The notes under the pieces: generated by a model
Told to the model about the DNA's origin: nothing
The model's database searches: none
Seen by the model: only the letters and a program-made list of their open reading frames with translations
Source: Comamonas sp. B21-038
Lineage (GTDB): Bacteria; Pseudomonadota; Gammaproteobacteria; Burkholderiales; Burkholderiaceae_C
Assembly: GCF_022387135.1 (NCBI RefSeq)
Contig: NZ_CP092462.1
Span: forward strand, 1,364,001-1,428,000
Direction of reading: 5' to 3'
DNA length: 64,000 nt
Shown: positions 16,749-25,191 of the stretch, piece after piece
How positions within the stretch are numbered: the stretch's first letter is position 1
Layout of the letters: each line of letters starts with the position of its first letter
Program-made: the position numbers and the translations under genes

Positions 16749-17636
16749 ATGATGCACCCAGCTTTGCGTATTCGCCGCTCCCCACTTTGGCTGGCCGCCT
16801 GCCTGGCTGCCTGCAGCAGCCTGGCCCAGGCCGCTTGCCTGGATGACGCACAGGTCGCGCAGTGGCTGCAGGCCTATGAGGCCAAGCAGCCCGTGCCGTC
16901 GGCGGGTGCGATGACCGAGGCCGATGGCAAATGCAGCCGCAACAAGCTCCATGCCGCCTGGGCAGCCCAGGGCAAGAAGCCCATTGGCTACAAGGCGGGG
17001 CTGACCAGCGCGGCCATGCAAAAACGCTTTCAGACCGACAAGCCGGTATGGGGTGTGCTGTACGAGGGGGCCTTGCTGCCCAACCGCAGTGCGGTGCCCG
17101 CCGCCTTTGGCGCGCGGCCGATGTTTGAGGCGGACATGCTGGTACGCGTCTCCAGCAGCGCCATCAACCGCGCGACAACGCCGCTGCAGGTGCTCAACCA
17201 CATTGACCGCATCGTCCCGTTTGTGGAGCTGCCTGACCTGGTGGTGGAGAACCCCGCCCAGCTCGATGGCGCGGCCGTTGAGGCCATCAACGTGGGTGCG
17301 CGCATGGGCGTGATGGGCCAGGCACTGGCGGTGCCGCAATTCCGGGCCGAGCGTTACGCGCTGTTGAATGCGCTGCAGAGCATGCAGGTCGACATCACCG
17401 ACCAGAGCGGCGCGCGGCTGGGCGGCGGGCGTGGCGGCGATCTGATGGGCCAGCCGCTCAACGCCGTGGTCTGGCTGGCGCAGGCCCTTCAGGCCGAAGG
17501 CCAGCGGCTCAAGGTGGGCGACTGGATCAGCCTGGGGTCCTATTCGGCGCTGCTGCCGCCGCAGCCCGGCCAGCAGATCCGGGTGGAGTACAAGGGCTTG
17601 GAGGGTGCGCAGCCGGTGGAGCTGCGTTTCGAGTAA
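16749..17636 (+). CDS. Exported 2-keto-4-pentenoate hydratase / FAH-family-like protein
   Basis: 295 residues with the fumarylacetoacetase/MhpD hydratase fold. Recognisable segments are KKPIGYKAGLTSAAMQKRF, PVWGVLYEGALLPN, EADMLVRV, NVGARMGVMGQ and GDWISLGSYSALLPPQPGQ. An N-terminal signal sequence (RIRRSPLWLAACLAACSSLAQA) is unusual, because characterised family members are cytoplasmic. LAAC-SS could also be a lipobox. The metal-ligand segment reads E-A-D rather than the usual E-x-E. CAGGAGAC precedes the ATG at 16749. A periplasmic hydratase or a catalytically altered relative is inferred; the substrate is unknown. Confidence 0.75.
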   Translation: MMHPALRIRRSPLWLAACLAACSSLAQAACLDDAQVAQWLQAYEAKQPVPSAGAMTEADGKCSRNKLHAAWAAQGKKPIGYKAGLTSAAMQKRFQTDKPVWGVLYEGALLPNRSAVPAAFGARPMFEADMLVRVSSSAINRATTPLQVLNHIDRIVPFVELPDLVVENPAQLDGAAVEAINVGARMGVMGQALAVPQFRAERYALLNALQSMQVDITDQSGARLGGGRGGDLMGQPLNAVVWLAQALQAEGQRLKVGDWISLGSYSALLPPQPGQQIRVEYKGLEGAQPVELRFE

Positions 17637-17796
17637 ATCCGGGCAGCCTTGGGCAGCGGTGAAGCAGGGCTCTGCCGCATTGGCAGGGCCTTAAAACATG
17701 GGTGACCGAGATGCCCCGTCGTGAATGGGCAATGGCCGATAATCAGCCGGCCTTGTCCCTGAATTGCGCCCTTGCCTGCTGGCCGGGCAACGTTGT

Positions 17797-18798
17797 ATGT
17801 CTGACGCTTCACCTCGCTCCAAAGCCCATCTCCCCGCCGAACTGCCGATGCCTGCCGATGTGGTCGCAGAGCTGACCCCCACGATGCGCAGCGTGGTCGA
17901 GCGCATGGCCCGCGCCCAGCACACCCCCCTGTGGGAGATGACGGTGGAGCAGGCGCGCCAGGCCTACGGCGTCGGCGCCGGGGTGCTGGAGATTGCCAAG
18001 CCCGCGCTGGCCCGCGTCGAGGATCTGCACATCCCTGCGCGCGATGGTTTTCAGATACCGGCGCGGCTCTATGCCGCCAGTTGGGATCCGCTGCAACCGG
18101 TGCTGCTGTTCACCCATGGTGGCGGCTTCACGATCGGCAGCGTGGACACGCATGACACGCTGTGCCGCGAGTTGGCGCACCAAGCGGGCTGCATGGTCGT
18201 CTCGGTGGACTACCGCCTGGCGCCCGAGCACCGCTTTCCCACCGCCAGCAACGATGCCTGGGATGCCTTGCAGTGGCTGGTGGCCGAAGGCATGGCGCTG
18301 GGGGCCGATACCGGCCGTGTGGCGGTGGGGGGCGACAGTGCAGGTGGCACCCTGGCGGCGGTCAACGCGATCCTGGCACGCGATGCCGGTATCGACCTGG
18401 CCTTGCAGCTGCTGATCTATCCCGGTTGCGCAGCCCACCAAGATACGCCTTCGCACGCCCGCTACAGCGAGGGCCCGATCCTGACCAAGCCGATGATCAG
18501 CTGGATGTTCAGCAACTACCTGCGCTCGCTCGCCGACCGCGAAGATTGGCGCTTTGCGCCGTTGCTGGCGCCGGATCTGCGCGGCCTGGCGCCTGCCAGC
18601 ATCCACCTGGCGCAATGCGATTCGCTGGTGGACGAGGGCGTCATGTATGCCGACCGCTTGCGCGCCGCCGGCATCGAGGTGGACCTGCACACCTATGCCG
18701 GCGTGGCCCATGAGTTTGTGAAAATGGGCCGCGCGCTCAAGGAAGCGCGGGCCTGCCATGCGCAGATGGCCCGGGCGCTGCGGGCTGCGTTTGACTGA
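17797..18798 (+). CDS. Alpha/beta hydrolase, HSL-type esterase/lipase
   Basis: Cytoplasmic carboxylesterase of 333 residues. The oxyanion-hole motif HGGGF is near residue 107, the nucleophile elbow GGDSAGG near residue 178, the acid in CDSLVDEG, and the catalytic His in GVAHEF near the C-terminus. This is the hormone-sensitive-lipase group (family IV). The start MSDASPRS at 17797 is chosen by family alignment; there is no strong ribosome-binding site. It is co-directional with the thioesterase-acetyltransferase fusion 57 bp downstream, so the two may be cotranscribed. Confidence 0.88.
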   Translation: MSDASPRSKAHLPAELPMPADVVAELTPTMRSVVERMARAQHTPLWEMTVEQARQAYGVGAGVLEIAKPALARVEDLHIPARDGFQIPARLYAASWDPLQPVLLFTHGGGFTIGSVDTHDTLCRELAHQAGCMVVSVDYRLAPEHRFPTASNDAWDALQWLVAEGMALGADTGRVAVGGDSAGGTLAAVNAILARDAGIDLALQLLIYPGCAAHQDTPSHARYSEGPILTKPMISWMFSNYLRSLADREDWRFAPLLAPDLRGLAPASIHLAQCDSLVDEGVMYADRLRAAGIEVDLHTYAGVAHEFVKMGRALKEARACHAQMARALRAAFD

Positions 18799-18855
18799 GC
18801 AGGACCGCTGCCAGACCGCCGCCAGATTGCCCTTATTTCTAATCCAGAAAAGACC

Positions 18856-19767
18856 ATGAGTTCCTCTTCCCAGATCCTGTTCGAGACCCCCGCCCGAAGC
18901 CTTTCCGATTTTCGCTGCCGCAGCCGCCAGCGCGTGCGCTGGTCCGAGGTCGATCTGCAGAAGGTGGTCTTCAACGCCCACTACCTGAGCTATGTAGACA
19001 TTGCGATGTCCGAGTACTGGCGCCAGCTGGCCGTGCCCTACGAGGAAGGGATGCAGCGCCTCGGTGGCGAGCTGTTCCTGCGTGCCACGCAGCTCGAATT
19101 CCATGCCTCGGCCCGCCTGGATGATGTGATCGACATCGGCTTGCGCGTGGCCAAGCTGGGCCACACCTCGGTGCAGTACGAGGCGGCGATCTATTGCGCC
19201 GACAAGCTGCTGGCCACGGCGACCATGGTCTATGTGTTTGCCGATGCTGCGCAGCAGCCCCAGCCACTGCCCCAGGCTTACCGCAGCATGGTGCAGCGCT
19301 TTGAAGCGGGCGAGGACATGGTGACGCTGAAAACCGGCAGCTGGAATGTGCTGGGCCAGGAGGCGATGCGCCTGCGCATGCAGGTCTTTGTGCGAGAGCA
19401 GGGCATTCCCGCCGAGATCGAGGCCGATGCCTTTGATGTCAGCGCGTTGCATGCGGTGGCGCTCAATGGCCTGGACATGTGCGTGGCCACCGGCCGCATG
19501 TTGCCCAGCGCGCAGGACGAACACCGTGCCGATGTGATGCGCATTGGCCGCATGGCCGTGGCCAAGCCGCTGCGCGGTGGCCGCCTGGGCCGCCAGGTGC
19601 TCGATGCCTTGGTGGATGCCGCCGCTCGCCAGGGCAAGCGGCAGGTCGAGCTGCATGCGCAGCGCACGGCCGAGAGCTTCTACCTGCGTGCGGGATTCAG
19701 CGTGGTGGGCGAGCCCTATGAGGAAGCGGGCATTGCCCACATCTCGATGCAGAAAACCCTGCGCTGA
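18856..19767 (+). CDS. Fusion protein: 4HBT acyl-CoA thioesterase + GNAT N-acetyltransferase
   Basis: 303 residues in two domains. Residues 18-145 form a YbgC/FadM-like hotdog thioesterase (RVRWSEVDLQKVVFNAHYLSYVD, with the active-site region just before FNAHYL). Residues 155-303 form a GNAT domain resembling ElaA-type acetyltransferases (MRLRMQVFVREQGIPAEIEAD, RIGRMAVAKPLRGGRLGRQVLDAL, YLRAGFSVVGEPYEEAGIAH). One uninterrupted frame spans both, with a short linker around residues 140-158. Thioesterase and acetyltransferase both act on CoA thioesters, so one could supply or drain the acyl donor of the other. The joint substrate is unknown. It follows the esterase gene closely. Confidence 0.85.
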   Translation: MSSSSQILFETPARSLSDFRCRSRQRVRWSEVDLQKVVFNAHYLSYVDIAMSEYWRQLAVPYEEGMQRLGGELFLRATQLEFHASARLDDVIDIGLRVAKLGHTSVQYEAAIYCADKLLATATMVYVFADAAQQPQPLPQAYRSMVQRFEAGEDMVTLKTGSWNVLGQEAMRLRMQVFVREQGIPAEIEADAFDVSALHAVALNGLDMCVATGRMLPSAQDEHRADVMRIGRMAVAKPLRGGRLGRQVLDALVDAAARQGKRQVELHAQRTAESFYLRAGFSVVGEPYEEAGIAHISMQKTLR

Positions 19768-20070
19768 CGGACTGATCCCTGCATAGCGCCAATGGCCCTA
19801 TGCAGAGGCCTGATAACTTGGCCAATAAAAAGCCGGGTCTGGTTTCCCAGACCCGGCAAGTGTGATGGTCAAGATGCGCTTGAGTAGTTGTTCCGTCAGG
19901 CTCACAGGGCTTTTTGGAAGGCTCCTGCTCGCAAAGTCACGCAATTTTAGCAAATTACGGCGCAAACGCCATAAAAATTCTGTAACGGCTGCAGTGGCGG
20001 CGTTTTTGCCTGAGAAATTGTCGTATTTGTGATGAAGCAGACGGTTACCGCTGTCATAGGCGATCACAAA
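19768..20070. other. Intergenic stretch with a terminator
   Basis: 303 bp between convergent genes. Apart from the terminator at 19832 I see no supported feature; a minus-strand frame of 89 codons runs through the terminator and is not credible. Confidence 0.5.
19825..19857 (-). terminator. Rho-independent terminator downstream of ygfZ
   Basis: The perfect stem GCCGGGTCTGG/CCAGACCCGGC is followed on the minus strand by TTTTTATT. It lies 214 bp beyond the ygfZ stop and may also stop transcription from the plus side. Confidence 0.75.
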
Positions 20071-20991
20071 TCAGATGTCTTCCTTGAGCGCATAAGGCAG
20101 GCTGAGCAGCTGCAAAGCCGCGCCGGTGCTGCTTCCCAGGTGCAGAGGCGCGCTGGCCGCCGCAATCTGCATCGACACCAGCGCCTCAAAGCCCGATGCG
20201 CTGGCGGCCGATTGCACCACGGTGCCCACCGGCTGGCTGTCGTCGTTGGCGGCAAAGACCTCCTGGCCGGGCTCGGGCTGCGCAGCCGAGGCCAGGCGGT
20301 ACATGCGGCGCTTGAGCGTACCTCTGAACTGGCTGCGTGCCACCACTTCCTGGCCGGGGTAGCAGCCCTTCTTGAAACTCACGCCATCGACCGATTCAAA
20401 GTTCAGCATCTGCGGCACAAAGGCATCGACCACGGGCGCTGTGATCAGCGGCACGCCGGCTTGCACGATGGACAGTTGCCAGGCCGCAGCGGTGATCGTG
20501 GGGCTGCCGGTGATCTGTGCGGGCAGGGCGCTGGCTGCGGGCGCCGCGAGCAAAGCGCGGCTTTCGCCTTCGGCGGCGTAAAGCCGCACGATGGAGGCAT
20601 CGTCCAGCGCCAGCACTTGCCAGGGCGCCAGCTTGCGTGCCTCGGCGGGAACGGCATCGCCGGCCAGGCCCAGCAGTTGCACGGCCTCGGTGGCATCGCT
20701 GAGCTTGCACTTGGCGCGCAGCACAAACATCGACAGGCGCTTGAGCGTGGCGGGCAGCACATCGCCGCTGGTGATGAGCCAGAACTCTTCGGCGCTGCGC
20801 TTGATGACGATGAAGCTGGCCTGCATGCGGCCCTTGGCCGACAGAAAGGCCGCCAGCCGGGCCTGGCCCACGGGCAGCAACTGCACATCATGGCTGAGCT
20901 GGCCCTGCAAAAAGCTGGCAGCATCGGCGCCCTCGGCGCGGATCACGCCCAAATGCTGCAGCGAAAGGTGTCCCTGTAATGCTTGAGTCAT
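20071..20991 (-). CDS. ygfZ: Folate-binding protein YgfZ (iron-sulfur cluster/tRNA-modification factor)
   Basis: 306-residue GcvT-like protein that helps maintain some Fe-S enzymes in a folate-dependent way. The family signature KGCYPGQEVVARSQFRG is at about residue 197. The N-terminus has the conserved GADAASFLQGQLSHDV. Length is normal. It is divergent from mltG with only about 46 bp between the likely starts, so the two share a compact promoter region. Confidence 0.92.
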   Translation of the reverse strand: MTQALQGHLSLQHLGVIRAEGADAASFLQGQLSHDVQLLPVGQARLAAFLSAKGRMQASFIVIKRSAEEFWLITSGDVLPATLKRLSMFVLRAKCKLSDATEAVQLLGLAGDAVPAEARKLAPWQVLALDDASIVRLYAAEGESRALLAAPAASALPAQITGSPTITAAAWQLSIVQAGVPLITAPVVDAFVPQMLNFESVDGVSFKKGCYPGQEVVARSQFRGTLKRRMYRLASAAQPEPGQEVFAANDDSQPVGTVVQSAASASGFEALVSMQIAAASAPLHLGSSTGAALQLLSLPYALKEDI

Positions 20992-21037
20992 GGGGTGAAT
21001 TATGATGCTCGATCCATGGCACGGAGGCGGTAGGGTT

Positions 21038-22027
21038 GTGAAGCGTTTATTGACATTGATCGTGGTGGTGGTGCTGGCGACAGCGGGCGCTGCCTATTTC
21101 TGGTTGAACCAGCCGCTGGTGCTGGGCAAGGGCGGCCAGACGGTAGAGCTGGAGATTGAGCCCGGCACCTCGCCGCGTGCGGTGGCCCAGGCGGTGCAAG
21201 CGGTGGGCATCGAGGTCAACCCCGATCTGCTGTACTGGTGGTTCCGCCTTTCGGGCCAGGACCGCAAGATCCGCGCCGGCAACTATGAGATACCTGCCGG
21301 CACCTCACCGCGCAGCCTGCTCGCACGCTTGGTGCGCGGCGAAGACAGCCAGCGCGTGCTGACCATTGTCGAGGGCTGGAACCTGCGCCAGATGCGCGCA
21401 GCCATCGCCAGGGAAGAGCATCTGCGCCACGACAGTGCAGCGATGACGCCCGAGGAGATCATGGCTGCGCTGGGCCGCCCTGATCTGCCCGCCGAAGGCC
21501 GGTTTTTCCCGGACACCTATGCATTTTCGAAAGGCAGCAGCGATCTGGCGCTGATGCGCCGCGCGATGCTGGCGATGGACAAGCGGCTCGAAGCGGTCTG
21601 GTCGCTGAACCCGCCCGACAGCCCTCTCAAAACGCCGCAGGACCTGCTGACCCTGGCGAGCATTGTCGAGAAGGAAACGGGCAAGGCTGAAGACCGGGCG
21701 ATGGTGGCAGGGGTGTTCATCAACCGGCTGCGCATCGGCATGCTGCTGCAGACCGATCCCACCGTCATCTATGGCCTGGGTGAGAAATTCGACGGCAATC
21801 TGCGCAAGCGCGATCTGCAGACCGATACGCCCTGGAACACCTACACCCGCGTGGGCCTGCCGCCCACCCCCATCGCGATGCCCGGCAAGGCCTCGCTGAT
21901 GGCCGCCATCCAGCCGGAAAACACCAAGGCGCTGTACTTTGTGGCCCGGGGCGATGGCAGCAGCCACTTCAGCGAGAGCCTGGATGAACACAACCGCGCG
22001 GTGAACACCTATATCCGAGGCCGGTAA
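21038..22027 (+). CDS. mltG: Endolytic murein transglycosylase MltG
   Basis: Inner-membrane lytic transglycosylase that cuts nascent glycan strands and so sets their length. One N-terminal helix (LLTLIVVVVLATAGAAYFWL) precedes a LysM-like region. The YceG catalytic domain follows with EGRFFPDTYAF, LASIVEKETGK (catalytic Glu), LLQTDPTVIYGLG and TPWNTYTRVGLPPTPIAMPG. A GTG at 21038 preceded by ACGGAGGCGG is the likely start; the upstream ATG at 21002 would nearly abut ygfZ. In many relatives tmk and holB follow, but here a terminator comes next. Confidence 0.92.
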   Translation: MKRLLTLIVVVVLATAGAAYFWLNQPLVLGKGGQTVELEIEPGTSPRAVAQAVQAVGIEVNPDLLYWWFRLSGQDRKIRAGNYEIPAGTSPRSLLARLVRGEDSQRVLTIVEGWNLRQMRAAIAREEHLRHDSAAMTPEEIMAALGRPDLPAEGRFFPDTYAFSKGSSDLALMRRAMLAMDKRLEAVWSLNPPDSPLKTPQDLLTLASIVEKETGKAEDRAMVAGVFINRLRIGMLLQTDPTVIYGLGEKFDGNLRKRDLQTDTPWNTYTRVGLPPTPIAMPGKASLMAAIQPENTKALYFVARGDGSSHFSESLDEHNRAVNTYIRGR

Positions 22028-22047
22028 TCAGCGCGCATTGCACTGAG

Positions 22048-22073
22048 AAGCCAGCCGCAGTGCTGGCTTTTTC
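22048..22073 (+). terminator. Terminator of mltG
   Basis: AAGCCAGC pairs with GCTGGCTT around a 6-base loop, followed by TTTTT. Confidence 0.85.
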
Positions 22074-22099
22074 GTTTCAGCGCGCAGGGGGCGGGCGTG

Positions 22100-24253
22100 T
22101 TATCGACTGCCGCTGCCCAGCGCGTCGGTGTAGAACGCATAGCGGCCCCGGCCCTGCTGCTTGGCCTGGTAGAGCGCCATGTCCGCCTTGCGCAGCAGGC
22201 TGTCGGGATCCTGGGTGTCAGAAGGCTGGGTCAACAAGGCAATGCCCACGGACACGCCGATGCTCACCCGCTGTCCCTCGATCTCATAGTCGGCGCTGAG
22301 CCGGTCAATGACACGCTGCGCCAGGCCTGCGGCCGCCTGCGCCGATGAGGCGTTTTGCACGATGCAGAATTCATCACCACCCATGCGCACCACCAGATCG
22401 GTATCACGCAGCAGCTCGCGCAGGCGCTCTGCCACTGCGCAGAGCAGTGCGTCTCCGGTGGCGTGGCCGAGCGTGTCGTTGACCTGCTTGAAGCGGTCCA
22501 GGTCCAGGTAGAGCAAGGCCCCTGCCGTGCCACCTTGGGTGCGGATCGGCTTTTGCAGCAGGCTGCGGTTGGGCAGACCGGTGAGCGGGTCGTGCAGCGC
22601 CAGATAGGCCACTTCGGCCTGCGCACGCTTGCGGTCGTCGACGTCTTCCAGCACGCCCAGCCATTCGCTGATGCGCTGCTGCGGATCCAGGATCGCCGCT
22701 CCCCGTGCGCGCATCCAGCGCCAGGTGCCATCGCGGGTGCGCAAACGCAGCTCCACATCCAAGGTGTGGCCATGGTCCGTCAGCAACTGCGCTGCCTGGC
22801 GCTGCAGCTGCTCGGCATCCTCAGGGTGGACCTGTCGCAGCCAGCCCAGTTGCAGCGCTTGTGCATCGGGCGCGCCACCCAGCGCCTCCCAGCCGACGAT
22901 CGACAGCGCACGGCCCTTGGCATCCAGGCTCCACTGCACTGAAGCGCCGGCATGGGCCAAGGTGCGGGCCCGCTGCTCGCTGGCGGCCAGCGCGGCTGCC
23001 ACCTGCTTTTGTGCGGCCAGTGCCGATTCCAGACGCGCACGCGCACGGCTGAGACTCTGGCGCAGGATTTCGTACTCCTGCACCACCAGTACCTGGCCAC
23101 CGCCGGTCGCGGCAGCGTAGGAGGCGCCGGTGCGCGTGCTGACCGTCAGCTGCCGGATGGGGCGCAGCAGCTGGCGCGAGACCCAGGCGCATAGCAGGCC
23201 GGCAATGGCCAGCGCCATCAGACTGGCCAGCACGATGTGGGTGACTGGCGTTTGCCAGCGGGCATTGAAGTCCTCCAGCGGCTCACCGGCAACGACCACC
23301 CAGCCCGGCGTCCTGGGCAATTGGTAAAAGCTGAAGATCACTTCGCCGCCGTCGGCACGCTGGGCTTCGAAGCTGCCGCGGCGGGCATGGACGGCCTGCA
23401 GCCGCGCCCAGTCTGGAACGGTGGTGCCGATAAACCGCTCTGCCTGCGCCGAGCGCGCCAGAATCCGGCCTTCACCATCGGTGATGGCGATCAGCACACC
23501 GTCGCTGGTCTGGCTGGGGGCGATGCTCACCGCCTCGGCCGGTGGCATGGTCAGCACCAGCACCTGGGCAGAGGCGGGTCCGGCGCGCACGGCCATCGAT
23601 ACGGCGGGCATGCCGTTCTGAAAGAAGAGTTGCGAGAACACTGGCGCACTGCTGTGCAGGGCCCGCTCGGCCAGCGCTTGCTGGGCCGGCAGGGGCGCTG
23701 GCGCTCCGGAGGACGCCAAGACCGGCTGGGCCTGGCCTTCGCGCAGCAGCGCCAGGCTGCTGGCCGTGCCCATGCCTGTCAGGTGCAACCACCGGTCCAG
23801 GCTCTGCGCAGAGGAGAAGTTGCCGTCCGCTGCGAACGACTGCAGCATCGCTGCCCGGCCCAACAGGTCCGACTCGGCTGCCTGGCCCAGGTTGCTGGTG
23901 ATGTCGAGCATGCGGTTGAGGCTGCTGTCCCGGTAGGACTGCGCGACATGCTGCACCGTGTAGATGCCAGCGGCCAGAATCGGCAGGGCTGCTGCCAGCA
24001 TCAGCATCACCAGGTAGGTACTGAGCCCGCGCGCACCCGCAGCCATGGACTCCAGGGCAGGGCCATTGGAGTCCAGTCCTTCAGCGGGCAAAAGGGTCTG
24101 GGTGTGCGGTGCGGGCATGGGCAGAGGTGTGCCCGGTTCCAGGCGCACGGCCGGGTGCGCAGGGATTGGGGCTGCCTGGGCGGGAAAGGGGCCGACTGGA
24201 TTATCGGGGGCTGGCGGGGGGGGATTCTCAGCGCAACGGAGACACTCTGACAA
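22100..24253 (-). CDS. Membrane sensor diguanylate cyclase (periplasmic sensor-PAS-GGDEF)
   Basis: 717 residues that should make the second messenger cyclic di-GMP. A Pro-rich N-terminus is followed by a first helix (LVMLMLAAALPILAAGIYTV), an extracytoplasmic sensor domain of about 250 residues and a second helix (HIVLASLMALAIAGLLCAWV). A PAS/PAC region (VQWSLDAKGRALSIVG...LEDVDDRKRAQAEV) and a GGDEF domain complete it. The active-site loop is intact (MGGDEF), and RDTD sits five residues before it, the product-inhibition I-site. The start is uncertain: it could be an internal Met about 70 residues in. It lies 49 bp downstream of the TauE-like gene on the same strand. Confidence 0.9.
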   Translation of the reverse strand: MSECLRCAENPPPPAPDNPVGPFPAQAAPIPAHPAVRLEPGTPLPMPAPHTQTLLPAEGLDSNGPALESMAAGARGLSTYLVMLMLAAALPILAAGIYTVQHVAQSYRDSSLNRMLDITSNLGQAAESDLLGRAAMLQSFAADGNFSSAQSLDRWLHLTGMGTASSLALLREGQAQPVLASSGAPAPLPAQQALAERALHSSAPVFSQLFFQNGMPAVSMAVRAGPASAQVLVLTMPPAEAVSIAPSQTSDGVLIAITDGEGRILARSAQAERFIGTTVPDWARLQAVHARRGSFEAQRADGGEVIFSFYQLPRTPGWVVVAGEPLEDFNARWQTPVTHIVLASLMALAIAGLLCAWVSRQLLRPIRQLTVSTRTGASYAAATGGGQVLVVQEYEILRQSLSRARARLESALAAQKQVAAALAASEQRARTLAHAGASVQWSLDAKGRALSIVGWEALGGAPDAQALQLGWLRQVHPEDAEQLQRQAAQLLTDHGHTLDVELRLRTRDGTWRWMRARGAAILDPQQRISEWLGVLEDVDDRKRAQAEVAYLALHDPLTGLPNRSLLQKPIRTQGGTAGALLYLDLDRFKQVNDTLGHATGDALLCAVAERLRELLRDTDLVVRMGGDEFCIVQNASSAQAAAGLAQRVIDRLSADYEIEGQRVSIGVSVGIALLTQPSDTQDPDSLLRKADMALYQAKQQGRGRYAFYTDALGSGSR

Positions 24254-24302
24254 TTGTTATAGGAGTGGGTCTGTTCGTCTCCCGAGCAGCCGGGTGCGAC
24301 TG

Positions 24303-25073
24303 TCACCTCGATGCAACAGCTCCAGCCCAGCTGGAGGCCAGCATGGCCAGGCCGGCCAGGGTCAGCAGGCCCAGCACGACGCGTTTGAAGGCCACATCGC
24401 TGATGCGCTCATAGAGCCGTGCGCCCCACAGCGAGGGCAGCACCATGGCGGGCAGTGCGACCGCCAGCTGCGGCAGCATGTGCTGGCTCACCAGGCCCGT
24501 GCCCACATAGCTGGCAAAGGTGACGGCCAGCATCGTGAGGTTGAAGTTCTGGATCACCTGGCGCTGGGTGTCCCGGGCCATGCCGGTGATCTGGCACCAC
24601 AACGTGGGAACCACGCCCGAGAAGCCGCCCAGCGCTGCCATGGCGCCACCGGCCAGGCCCGCCAGGCCATTGGCCAGCGAGCGCCCAGAGCCCTGGCTCA
24701 GCGGCCCGGACGCGATGCCGCCCAGCCGGTGGGAGAAGGCCATCAGCGGGCAGAAGATGACCAGCATCGCGCCCAGCACCGTCTTGAACAGCTGGGCATC
24801 GAGCATCGGCAGCAGCCGCAAGCCCAGCGGCAGGCCGCACAGCCCCCCCAGCAGGAAGGGCCAGAGCATGCGCCAGTCAAAGCCACGCCGCACCTTGAAC
24901 GCCTGGATGAGCTGCCCGCACAGACCGCCAAACACGGCGAGCACCGCCGCCAGTGTCGGCTCCAGAGTCCAGGCCCACAAGGCCATGGCGGTCATGCTGT
25001 AGCCAAAGCCCGAGAGGCCCTGCACAAAGCCGGCAAGGGCCGCGCCGATGGCGATGATGAGAAGGGTGTCCAT
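24303..25073 (-). CDS. TauE/SafE family membrane permease
   Basis: 256 residues and about eight hydrophobic helices. The family pattern at the N-terminus is AALAGFVQGLSGFGYSMTAMALW, with the repeat half around GLAGGAMAALGGFSGVVPTLWCQ. Members export sulfite, sulfoacetate or other organic sulfur anions, or act as general anion permeases. No sulfur-metabolism gene is adjacent, so the substrate is open. It is encoded between gcvP and the cyclase on the same strand, after the gcvP terminator. Confidence 0.88.
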   Translation of the reverse strand: MDTLLIIAIGAALAGFVQGLSGFGYSMTAMALWAWTLEPTLAAVLAVFGGLCGQLIQAFKVRRGFDWRMLWPFLLGGLCGLPLGLRLLPMLDAQLFKTVLGAMLVIFCPLMAFSHRLGGIASGPLSQGSGRSLANGLAGLAGGAMAALGGFSGVVPTLWCQITGMARDTQRQVIQNFNLTMLAVTFASYVGTGLVSQHMLPQLAVALPAMVLPSLWGARLYERISDVAFKRVVLGLLTLAGLAMLASSWAGAVASR

Positions 25074-25137
25074 GCCGAGAAGTCTCCGGGCTCGGGTGCA
25101 GTCCCGGGCTGATTTTTGCTGATAGTTGCCAAGGCGT

Positions 25138-25163
25138 AAAAAAGCGACCCGGTGGGTCGCTTC
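25138..25163 (-). terminator. Terminator of the gcvTHP operon
   Basis: AAGCGACCC pairs with GGGTCGCTT around GGT. On the minus strand a run of six T follows. Confidence 0.85.
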
Positions 25164-25191
25164 GGAAGAAGCCCGAAGGCTATCTTAAGAC

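Noticed and set aside
19798..20067. Minus-strand frame of 89 codons after ygfZ
   Set aside because: It reads through a strong terminator hairpin and has no recognisable feature.
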